The notes under the pieces were generated by a model. The model did no database searches, was not told where the DNA came from, and worked only from the letters and a program-made list of their open reading frames with translations. Both the position numbers and the translations under genes were made by a program. Shown here in pieces: positions 29,503-36,227 of a stretch of 37,511 nucleotides of DNA (position 1 is the stretch's first letter; the number at the start of each line of letters is the position of its first letter). The stretch is from assembly GCA_044226035.1 (NCBI GenBank), contig JBGAHT010000022.1:1-37511 (forward strand), given 5' to 3'. The DNA is from Pseudoluteimonas sp044226035. GTDB taxonomy: Bacteria; Pseudomonadota; Gammaproteobacteria; Xanthomonadales; Xanthomonadaceae.

Positions 29503-31079
29503 AACCGATCCGCCTCGATGGCCGTTCCCTCGGTCGCGCGCAACTGGTCGAAGTCGCGCACGGCGCCAGCGTCGAACTCGATGCGGGCGCGCTGCGCGAC
29601 GTCGCGCGCGCCGCCGACTTCCTCGCCGGCAAGGTCGAGCATCGCGAGCCGATCTACGGCGTGTCCACCGGCTTCGGCAGCAATGCCGACAAGCTGCTCG
29701 GCGGCAGCGACGCATCGATCTACGCGAAGCTGCAACGCAACCTGATCGAGACCCATGCCGTGTGCGTCGGCGAGCCGTTCGCGCCGGAAGTGGTGCGCGC
29801 GATGCTGTGCATCCGCGTCAACACGCTGCTGCGCGGGCACTCGGGCATCCGCGTGCAGACGCTGCAGGCGCTGGCGGCGATGCTCAACGCGGGCGTCGTG
29901 CCGGTGGTGCCGCAGCTCGGGTCGGTCGGCGCCTCGGGCGACCTTGCGCCGCTTTCGCACCTGGCGATCGTGCTGATCGGCGGCGGCGAGGCCTTCCACG
30001 GCGGCGAACGCATGCCCGGCGGCGAAGCGCTGCGCCGCGCCGGCCTGCAGCCGGTCGAGCTGACGATCAAGGAAGGCCTGGCGCTGAACAACGGCACCGC
30101 ACAGATGCTCGCGACCGGCGTGCTCGCGCTGCAGACGCTGGAAGACCTGCTCGACACCGCCGACATCGCGGCCGCGATGTCGCTGGAGGCCTTCGCCGGG
30201 CGGCTGGGCGCCTATGCCGAGGAAGTGCACGCGCTGCGCCCGCATCCGGGCCAGGTGCACGTCGCCGCGCGCCTGCGCGGGCTGCTCGCCGGCTCCACCC
30301 TGGCCGACATCGCCTATGCGCGCGTGCGCGGCAAGAAGGTGCAGCCGCAGGACAGCTATTCCCTGCGCTGCGTGCCGCAGGTGCACGGCGCGGTGCGCGA
30401 CGCGGTCGCGCAGGCGGCGCGCGTGCTCGAGATCGAACTCAACGCGGTGACCGACAACCCGCTGGTGTTCCCGGAGGCCGTCGACGCGCCGCTGGACCGG
30501 CAGGTGATCTCCGCCGGCCATTTCCACGGCATGCCGCTGGCGCTGGCGATGAGCTACGTCAAGGCCGCGATCCCGGTGCTCGCGTCGATTTCCGAACGCC
30601 GCCTCAACAAGCTCGTGGACCCGGCGACCAGCGACGGCCTGCCGGGCTTCCTGGTCGGCAACGAGGACGGCACCGAATCGGGTTTCATGATCGTGCAGTA
30701 CACCGCCGCGGCCATCGTCAACGACCTCGCCAGCCGCGCGATGCCGGCCACCGTCTATTCCATCCCGACCTCGGCGAACGCCGAGGACCATGTGTCGATG
30801 GGCGCGAACGAGGCGCGCCACGTGCTGGCCATGGTCGACGACCTCGGCAAGGTGCTGGCGCTGGAACTGATGACCGCCGCGCAGGCGCTCGATTTGCGCG
30901 TGCGCATGGTCGAAGGCGAGGCGCATCCGGGCCGCGCCGTGGCCGCCGCGCATGCGGCGATCCGCGAACGCATCGCCTTCCTCGACCGCGACCGCGCGCT
31001 CGACGGCGACGTGCGCGCCGCGCTGGCCCTGGTCGACGACGGTACGGTGCTGGCGGCGGTGCGTGCCGCCACGCCCTGA
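29499..31079 (+). CDS. hutH: Histidine ammonia-lyase-like enzyme (HAL/PAL/TAL family)
   Basis: A 526-residue protein. The Ala-Ser-Gly that cyclises to the MIO cofactor is at residues 145-147 in G-S-V-G-A-S-G-D-L-A-P-L-S-H. Other active-site blocks are Y-G-V-S-T-G-F-G (Tyr53), D-S-Y-S-L-R-C-V-P-Q-V-H-G (Tyr and Arg) and P-T-S-A-N-A-E-D-H-V-S-M (Glu). The selectivity pair that is Ser-His in Pseudomonas HutH reads Thr-His (T85-H86), so histidine is the likeliest substrate. No hutU, hutI or hutG is nearby; the gene is instead translationally coupled to hisS through ATGA. Length is slightly above the usual 510. Tyr or Phe lyase activity cannot be excluded. Confidence 0.85.
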   Translation: MKPIRLDGRSLGRAQLVEVAHGASVELDAGALRDVARAADFLAGKVEHREPIYGVSTGFGSNADKLLGGSDASIYAKLQRNLIETHAVCVGEPFAPEVVRAMLCIRVNTLLRGHSGIRVQTLQALAAMLNAGVVPVVPQLGSVGASGDLAPLSHLAIVLIGGGEAFHGGERMPGGEALRRAGLQPVELTIKEGLALNNGTAQMLATGVLALQTLEDLLDTADIAAAMSLEAFAGRLGAYAEEVHALRPHPGQVHVAARLRGLLAGSTLADIAYARVRGKKVQPQDSYSLRCVPQVHGAVRDAVAQAARVLEIELNAVTDNPLVFPEAVDAPLDRQVISAGHFHGMPLALAMSYVKAAIPVLASISERRLNKLVDPATSDGLPGFLVGNEDGTESGFMIVQYTAAAIVNDLASRAMPATVYSIPTSANAEDHVSMGANEARHVLAMVDDLGKVLALELMTAAQALDLRVRMVEGEAHPGRAVAAAHAAIRERIAFLDRDRALDGDVRAALALVDDGTVLAAVRAATP

Positions 31080-32024
31080 TCACGGCGACGGCGCGTCGTC
31101 CTGCCCGCCCGCGTCCGGCGGCGGGTGGTCGAGGTCGTCCAGCGGCCATGGATAGGCCACCACCGGACCGGGCGTGGTGTGCGAACGCCAGTCGGCGAGC
31201 CGTTTCGCGATCCGCTTGCCTTCCGCGACCTGCGGGTGCGAGGGTTCGTCGCCTTCGAGTCTTTCCCACGACCGGATCCGGGCCTGCGCGTGGCGGAACG
31301 CCTCGGCGAAATCGATCGTGCGGTTGAGCCCTTCCACCAGCCATGCGCGGCCGAAGAAGGTGGCGGTGGAATCCGCGCCGCAGCCGAACGACGGGCGGTC
31401 GCTGCGCGCGGCGGTCATGATCAGCGTGTCGCCGTCTTGCAGGCGCCGGATGAAACCGCCGGAATAGCAGGCGGAAATGGCGATGACGCGGTTGCGGATG
31501 CCGGCCTTGTCGAGCACGAAGCGCAGGTCGTCCGGGACCAGCGCGTCCTCGACGTAGGGCGGGAAATACAGCGCCAGTTCGTGGTCGTGCGTGCCGTGCA
31601 TCGTGAGGTAGAGCAGCAGGATGTCCTCGCGCCGGTCCATGCGCCGGGCGACGCCGGCCACCGCGTCGTACAGGTTGTCGTAGCTCGCCAGTGGCCGCGG
31701 CTGCTTGCCGACGCTGCCGGGATTGCTGATCAGGGTGAGCACGCCGCGCGCGTGCAGGCGCGTCCGCGCCAGCGTGGCGAAGTATTCGGCCTCGTTGCGG
31801 AACACGTCCTCGGTGCCGTCGCCGGCCACGCCGATGGCGTACAGGTCGATGATGCCCGGTCGCTGCGCGGGCAATGCGGAAACTTGTTCCGCCACCAGCT
31901 TCTCGTCGCGCCGGGCGATGGCCTCGGCCGGGTCGACCTTGCGCGAAGCCGCGGCCGTCGCCAGCGACGCCAGCAACAGCGCGACGAAGGCGGCATTACG
32001 CCACGACATGCGTCGCGCCCTCAT
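31080..32024 (-). CDS. C13 family (legumain-like) cysteine peptidase, exported
   Basis: A 314-residue protein with a signal peptide (hydrophobic F-V-A-L-L-L-A-S-L-A-T-A, cleavage near residue 26). The caspase-like fold shows the catalytic His at residue 143 (Y-L-T-M-H-G-T-H-D) and Cys at 186 (I-S-A-C-Y-S-G-G-F), the C13 dyad, with T-L-I-M-T-A-A-R-S-D-R-P-S-F-G-C-G typical of the bacterial members. Eukaryotic relatives are legumain and GPI8. The bacterial substrates are unknown. ATG 32024 overlaps the EamA stop (ATGA); MSWR at 32009 is the alternative. It is the last gene of the mtn-S41-EamA string and abuts hutH tail to tail. Confidence 0.85.
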   Translation of the reverse strand: MRARRMSWRNAAFVALLLASLATAAASRKVDPAEAIARRDEKLVAEQVSALPAQRPGIIDLYAIGVAGDGTEDVFRNEAEYFATLARTRLHARGVLTLISNPGSVGKQPRPLASYDNLYDAVAGVARRMDRREDILLLYLTMHGTHDHELALYFPPYVEDALVPDDLRFVLDKAGIRNRVIAISACYSGGFIRRLQDGDTLIMTAARSDRPSFGCGADSTATFFGRAWLVEGLNRTIDFAEAFRHAQARIRSWERLEGDEPSHPQVAEGKRIAKRLADWRSHTTPGPVVAYPWPLDDLDHPPPDAGGQDDAPSP

Positions 32025-32908
32025 GGCGCCGCGGCGGCGGGCGTTGCCGTGCGCGAGGCGTGCACGCTGGCCCACGCGCCCAGCAGCAGCAACGCGACCG
32101 CGAGCGCCTGGATCCAGCGCGGTTCGGCGCGACCGGCCAGGACCAGCCACAGCGTCGACAGCAGCGGCGCGAGGTAGGACAGGCTGCCGAGCAGGGCGAT
32201 GTCGCCGTGCTTGGTGCCGCGATCCCACAGCGTGAACGCAATGCCGGTGGGGCCGATGCCCATCGTCGCCAGCACCCACCATTGCGCGGTGGCGATCGCG
32301 GTCGCGGGTTCGAACAGTGCGTGCGCGGCCATGCCCAGCAACGATACGCCGATGCAGGCCGGGACGATCGCCGCGCTGTCCACGCCGGCGAAGCGGCGGT
32401 TGAGCACGGAATAGCCGCCCCAGACGATGGCGGCGGCGAAGGCCGCGAGATAACCGGGCGCGAACGCGGGATCGACCGACAGTCCGCGCCCGCCGGTGAC
32501 CAGCAATGCCGCGGCGATCAATCCCAGCAGCGCGCCGAGCACGTTGCCCGCGCGCAGGCGCACGCCGGGCAGCAGGCCCGCGAACAGCACGATCAGCAGC
32601 GGCCACAGGTAGTTGACCAGATTCGCCTCGACCGGCGGCGCATGCTTGAGCGCGTAGAAGTACAGGGCGTGGTAGCCGAACAGCGCGCAGGTGGCCAGCG
32701 CCAGCGCGGCCGGTGGCGCGCGCATCGCGCGGAAGCCGGCGCGGCCCGCCCTCGCGGCCCAGGCCAGGCCGAACGCGCCGGCGAAGCCGAAGCAGCACGC
32801 GAGCACGAGGAACGGCGGCAGCGCGCCGGTCAGCGTGGTCAGCAGCGCGAGCGAGGACCACAGCACGATCGCCGCGAGCCCGCACAGCGTCGCGCCGCGG
32901 GTATTCAC
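32021..32908 (-). CDS. EamA family (DMT) transporter
   Basis: A 295-residue protein with ten hydrophobic segments forming two EamA repeats of about 140 residues each: first G-L-A-A-I-V-L-W-S-S, second A-A-I-V-W-G-G-Y-S-V-L-N-R-R. This is the drug/metabolite transporter family; the N-terminal form resembles aromatic amino acid exporter YddG (W-S-S-L-A-L-L). GTG 32908 overlaps the S41 stop (GTGA), and its stop overlaps the C13 start. The substrate is not known; amino acid export is a possibility because YddG-type proteins do this. Confidence 0.88.
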   Translation of the reverse strand: MNTRGATLCGLAAIVLWSSLALLTTLTGALPPFLVLACCFGFAGAFGLAWAARAGRAGFRAMRAPPAALALATCALFGYHALYFYALKHAPPVEANLVNYLWPLLIVLFAGLLPGVRLRAGNVLGALLGLIAAALLVTGGRGLSVDPAFAPGYLAAFAAAIVWGGYSVLNRRFAGVDSAAIVPACIGVSLLGMAAHALFEPATAIATAQWWVLATMGIGPTGIAFTLWDRGTKHGDIALLGSLSYLAPLLSTLWLVLAGRAEPRWIQALAVALLLLGAWASVHASRTATPAAAAP

Positions 32909-34140
32909 TTCGCGCCGAGTCGCTGCAGCGCGGCCGCGATGAAGGGGTCGCGGCCCGCGACCGCGCCGGAAACATCGACGCGCACGCGCGGCACGAACGC
33001 CTCGCGCGGCGTGCCATCGACGTGGTAGAGGCGCTCGGTCGGCAGGTTGATGCCGATGCCGGTGTTCGCCAGTTGCAGGTGTTCGGTCGCGCCCTGCAAA
33101 CCGGCCATCGGCGTTCCGACGAGGATGCCGGCCCCGGTCGCGTCGAAACCGATCGCCAGGCCTTCGCCCATGCTGCCGGTCCAGTGGTCGACCAGCACCG
33201 CGACCGGCCGCGCGTAGCGGAATGCGCCGCGCGGCGAGACCAGTTCCAGCCAGCTGCGGCGGATGCCGGTCTCGCGTTCCTCGGCGGGCAGCACGTGCTT
33301 CTGGTACGGCAGTTCGCGATCGACGAAACGGCCGAGGATGCCGCGCGCCACGCTGCTGTTGCCGCCGCTGGGGGTGTCGCGCAAGTCGACGATCAACGCG
33401 CGGGTCTCGCGCAACTGCGCGAGCGCGGCATCGAAGGCCGCGACCGTGGCGTCGTCGCCGAGCGAATCGTTGATGCGGATGTAGCCGATGCCGGGGCGGA
33501 CCAGGCTTGCGGTCAAAGGCGCATCGGAACCGGTCGGCTGGTCCGCGGCGGGCAGCAGGACGTCGCGCCCGGCGTCGCCTTCGAGCAGCGCCAGGCGGCG
33601 GGCCGCATCGTGGGTGCCGGCCAGCACCGAGCGCAGCGCCCAGTCGCGGGCGGCCGCCGTGGCATGCGGATAACTGCGGCCCATCCGCGCATCCACCGCG
33701 CGCGCGATGTCCACGCCGTCGATCGACACGACCTCGTCGCCCGGCTTCATGCCGGCGCGTTGCGCATCGGAACCCTCGCGCACTTCGGTCACGCGGGCCT
33801 TGCCATCGCGCCATTCGGCCCACAGGTCCGTGCCCGACGGCACCAGCCGGTACGAACTCCGCAGGTTGGTGTTGAGTTGCGCGTGCGGGTCGTAGAGTTC
33901 ATCCACGACCTGTTCCAGCAGCCGGACGAACTGGTCGCGGGTCCGCACTTGCCCGAGATCGTCCGCGTACAGCGCCGGCACGTCGCTCCACTCGGTCCGT
34001 TTCTGGTCGAAGTAGGCGTAATTGCCGCCGATCCATTCCGTCGCCGCCTTGAAATCCTGCGCATAGCCGCCGTCGCCTTGCGCCGCCACGGGCGCCGCGA
34101 ACAGGACCAGCGAGGCGAGGGCGGCTGTGCGGATGCGCAT
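32905..34140 (-). CDS. S41 family peptidase (tail-specific protease-like), exported
   Basis: A 411-residue protein with a signal peptide (L-A-S-L-V-L-F-A-A-P-V-A-A-Q), a helical N-domain, a PDZ-like segment at about 115-160 (G-M-K-P-G-D-E-V-V-S-I-D-G-V) and an S41 domain with I-G-Y-I-R-I-N, V-D-L-R-D-T-P-S-G-G-N-S and the nucleophile region D-H-W-T-G-S-M-G-E-G. The Ser is in place (W-T-G-S); the usual general base Lys is not obvious, as in S41 members of the tricorn-core type. The ATG at 34140 lies 23 bp after the mtnC stop. Confidence 0.87.
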   Translation of the reverse strand: MRIRTAALASLVLFAAPVAAQGDGGYAQDFKAATEWIGGNYAYFDQKRTEWSDVPALYADDLGQVRTRDQFVRLLEQVVDELYDPHAQLNTNLRSSYRLVPSGTDLWAEWRDGKARVTEVREGSDAQRAGMKPGDEVVSIDGVDIARAVDARMGRSYPHATAAARDWALRSVLAGTHDAARRLALLEGDAGRDVLLPAADQPTGSDAPLTASLVRPGIGYIRINDSLGDDATVAAFDAALAQLRETRALIVDLRDTPSGGNSSVARGILGRFVDRELPYQKHVLPAEERETGIRRSWLELVSPRGAFRYARPVAVLVDHWTGSMGEGLAIGFDATGAGILVGTPMAGLQGATEHLQLANTGIGINLPTERLYHVDGTPREAFVPRVRVDVSGAVAGRDPFIAAALQRLGAK

Positions 34141-34163
34141 CGGATCGGCGGGCGGCGGCCGGA

Positions 34164-34859
34164 TCAGGCGTCCGGTTCGATCGCATCGAAGCCTTCGACC
34201 CGCGCATGCCCGTGCGTGGCCTCGCCCAGGCGCGGTTCGGGGTAATCCTCGCGGCGGTCGAGCAACGCCGTGCGCATGCCGGCCTCGCGCGCGGCATCGA
34301 GTTCGGCGACGACGTCGGACAGGAACAGCACGTCCTTCGGCAATGCGCCCAGCGCGTCGGCGATCGCGCGATAGCTGCCGGCCTCGCGCTTGCCGCCGAC
34401 TTCGGTATCGAAGAAGCCGTCGAACAGCGGGGCCAGGTCGCCGGCATCGGTGTGCGAGAACAGCAGCTTCTGCGCCGGCACCGAACCGGAGGAATACACC
34501 GCGAGCCGGTGCCCGGCCTCGCGCCACGCGCGCAGCGCCGGCGCGACGTCGGGATAGAGCGGCGCGCTGAAATCGCCGTCGCGGTAGCCGGCTTCCCAGA
34601 CCATGCCCTGCAGCGCCTTGAGCGCAGTGTGCTTGCGGTCCTGGTCGATCCAGCCCTGCAGCGTCTCCACGATCATCTCGTCCTGGCACAGGCCGCCGTT
34701 CTCGACCGCGACCGCGTCCAGCCAGCGACGCACCTCGGGCTCCCGGCCGTGCTCGCGCACGAACGCGGGCAGCGCCGCGCGCGCGTACGGGAACAGCACG
34801 TCCCTGACGAAGGAGATCGAGCTGGTGGTTCCCTCGATGTCGGTGAGGATGGTGGTCAT
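34164..34859 (-). CDS. mtnC: Acireductone synthase (enolase-phosphatase E1)
   Basis: A 231-residue HAD enzyme of methionine salvage that enolises and then dephosphorylates 2,3-diketo-5-methylthiopentyl-1-phosphate. Motif I is I-L-T-D-I-E-G-T-T-S-S (D-x-E in place of D-x-D is the MtnC mark), V-Y-S-S-G-S-V is motif II, K-R-E-A-G-S-Y motif III and F-L-S-D-V-V-A-E-L-D motif IV. The correct start is ATG 34859; reading from an upstream ATG at 34967 would add 36 residues that come entirely from the repeat 34884-34960. It lies after mtnD in the salvage string. Confidence 0.96.
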   Translation of the reverse strand: MTTILTDIEGTTSSISFVRDVLFPYARAALPAFVREHGREPEVRRWLDAVAVENGGLCQDEMIVETLQGWIDQDRKHTALKALQGMVWEAGYRDGDFSAPLYPDVAPALRAWREAGHRLAVYSSGSVPAQKLLFSHTDAGDLAPLFDGFFDTEVGGKREAGSYRAIADALGALPKDVLFLSDVVAELDAAREAGMRTALLDRREDYPEPRLGEATHGHARVEGFDAIEPDA

Positions 34860-34883
34860 GGTTTCCGCGAGCAATTGAGGAAT

Positions 34884-34960
34884 GTCATCCTGAGCCGAAG
34901 GCGAAGGACCTGCTTTTCCCGCGAATCCACAAGCAGATCCTTCGCTGCGCTCAGGAAGAC
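34884..34960. repeat. REP-like inverted repeat GTCATCCTGAGC...GCTCAGGAAGAC between mtnD and mtnC
   Basis: Left arm GTCATCCTGAGCCGAAGGCG and right arm CCTTCGCTGCGCTCAGGAAG pair, with inner ACCTGCTT / AAGCAGAT. This is a widespread intergenic repeat class in xanthomonads. It fills the 108-bp gap inside the mtn operon. Confidence 0.85.
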
Positions 34961-34967
34961 AGGGCAT

Positions 34968-35510
34968 TCATTCGTAGCGCGGGAACCGCTGCGCGATGTC
35001 GCTGCCGGTGAAATGCCCGACCCAGCCGTCCGGCTCGGTGAAGAAGCGGATCGCGACGAAGCTCGGCTGCGGGCCCATGTCGAACCAGTGGGTGGTGCGG
35101 TCGGGCACCGCGATCAGGTCGCCGGCCTCGCACAGCACCTCGTACACCTTGCCGTCCACGTGCAGGGTGAACAGCCCGGAGCCGGCGACGAAGAAGCGCA
35201 CCTCGTCTTCCTTGTGGAAATGCTCGTCGAGGAATTTCCGGCGCATCTCCTCGCGGTTCGGGTTGTCCGGCGCGATGCTTACCACGTCGACGCTGCAGAA
35301 GCCGTTGGCTTCGACCAGGCGGTCGATGTCGGCGCGGTAGGCGGCCATGATCGCCTCGGGCGGATCGCCGGGCAGCACCGCTTGCGCGGCTTCCCATTGC
35401 TCGAACGCGACGTCGATCCCGGCCAGCTCCGCGGCCATCTCGCGGCGGTCCGACGTGGCCAGCAACGGTGTCGCCGCATCGTGCTCGTCGAAGATGCGCA
35501 GGCGGCTCAC
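34968..35510 (-). CDS. mtnD: Acireductone dioxygenase
   Basis: A 180-residue cupin that oxidises acireductone to the keto-acid precursor of methionine. The metal site is H97-x-H99 and E103 (D-E-H-F-H-K-E-D-E) with the fourth ligand H141 (R-T-T-H-W-F-D). The Fe2+ form gives the salvage product, the Ni2+ form an off-pathway reaction; the sequence cannot tell. GTG 35510 overlaps the mtnB stop (GTGA). Confidence 0.96.
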   Translation of the reverse strand: MSRLRIFDEHDAATPLLATSDRREMAAELAGIDVAFEQWEAAQAVLPGDPPEAIMAAYRADIDRLVEANGFCSVDVVSIAPDNPNREEMRRKFLDEHFHKEDEVRFFVAGSGLFTLHVDGKVYEVLCEAGDLIAVPDRTTHWFDMGPQPSFVAIRFFTEPDGWVGHFTGSDIAQRFPRYE

Positions 35511-36139
35511 TTCAGCGTCCTCAGTTCCAGTTCGCAGCCGAGCAGGAATTCGAAGGCCTCGAGGTGGCGGCGCGCCTCGGCCATGTCCTGGCCCCAGGCG
35601 TAGAGGCCGTGGCCGTCGATCAGGTAGCCCCACATCGGCTGCTGGTCGAGCAGGGCATCGACCTGCGCGGCGAGCGTGCGCATGTCCTGCGAATTGGGCA
35701 GCACCGGGATGTCCAGCGCGGCCTCGTGCGTGCTGGTGCCGGGAAAGGCCTTCAACAGCTCGTAGCCTTCGAGATGCACGTGGCCGGCGCCGGCGTACAG
35801 GCGCGAAGCGACGGTCTGCGCCTTCGAATGCGTGTGCAGCACGCAGCCGACGCCGGGGAAGCGCTTGTACAGCTGGGTGTGCAGCAGGGTTTCGGCCGAG
35901 GGCCGGTGTTCGCTGCCGACCGCGTTGCCGTCGAAGTCCACGACCATGATGTCGGCTTCGGTCAGCCGGCCCTTGTCGCGCCCGGACACGGTGATCGCGG
36001 CGTGGCGCTCGTCCAGCCGGCGCGAGAAGTTGCTGCTGGTCGCGGGCGTCCAGCCGGCCAGCGAAAGCTCGCGCACGTTGGTGATGATCTCGCCCGCGAG
36101 GTGGCGCAGGTGGTTCTGGTCGTAGGGGACGTCGCTCAT
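35507..36139 (-). CDS. mtnB: Methylthioribulose-1-phosphate dehydratase
   Basis: A 210-residue class II aldolase-like enzyme of methionine salvage. The zinc site shows H-T-H at residues 102-104 (V-L-H-T-H-S-K), a later His in I-D-G-H-G-L-Y-A-W-G, and P-A-T-S-S-N-F-S-R-R near the start, the MtnB signature. It removes water from methylthioribulose-1-phosphate. It heads the mtnB-mtnD-mtnC string; mtnA, mtnP or mtnK are not in the window. A TAAACT box lies 6 bp before the ATG. Confidence 0.95.
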   Translation of the reverse strand: MSDVPYDQNHLRHLAGEIITNVRELSLAGWTPATSSNFSRRLDERHAAITVSGRDKGRLTEADIMVVDFDGNAVGSEHRPSAETLLHTQLYKRFPGVGCVLHTHSKAQTVASRLYAGAGHVHLEGYELLKAFPGTSTHEAALDIPVLPNSQDMRTLAAQVDALLDQQPMWGYLIDGHGLYAWGQDMAEARRHLEAFEFLLGCELELRTLK

Positions 36140-36145
36140 GCCGGC

Positions 36146-36151
36146 AGTTTA
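36146..36151 (-). promoter_or_regulatory. Candidate -10 hexamer for mtnB (leaderless type)
   Basis: On the minus strand TAAACT, six bases (GCCGGC), then ATG. No Shine-Dalgarno. The same hexamer and spacing occur before the gene at 27421. Confidence 0.45.
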
Positions 36152-36183
36152 GCGAATCGCGGAGCATGGTTCGGCAACAAAGG

Positions 36184-36207
36184 AAAACCCGGCCGGAGCC
36201 GGGTTTT
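36184..36207 (-). terminator. Rho-independent terminator of the amino acid permease gene
   Basis: A 10-bp stem AAAACCCGGC / GCCGGGTTTT with a 4-nt loop, 20 bp after the permease stop on the minus strand and ahead of mtnB, so it separates the two units. Confidence 0.88.
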
Positions 36208-36227
36208 TCGCGGGTCGAAGGCGACGG

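Noticed and set aside
31762..32300. Possible CRISPR or tandem array
   Set aside because: No regularly spaced direct repeats were found here or elsewhere; the repeats in the window are isolated inverted elements.
34860..34967. N-terminal extension of MtnC read from an upstream ATG
   Set aside because: The added residues are a translation of an intergenic inverted repeat and are not part of the enzyme; ATG 34859 aligns with the family.
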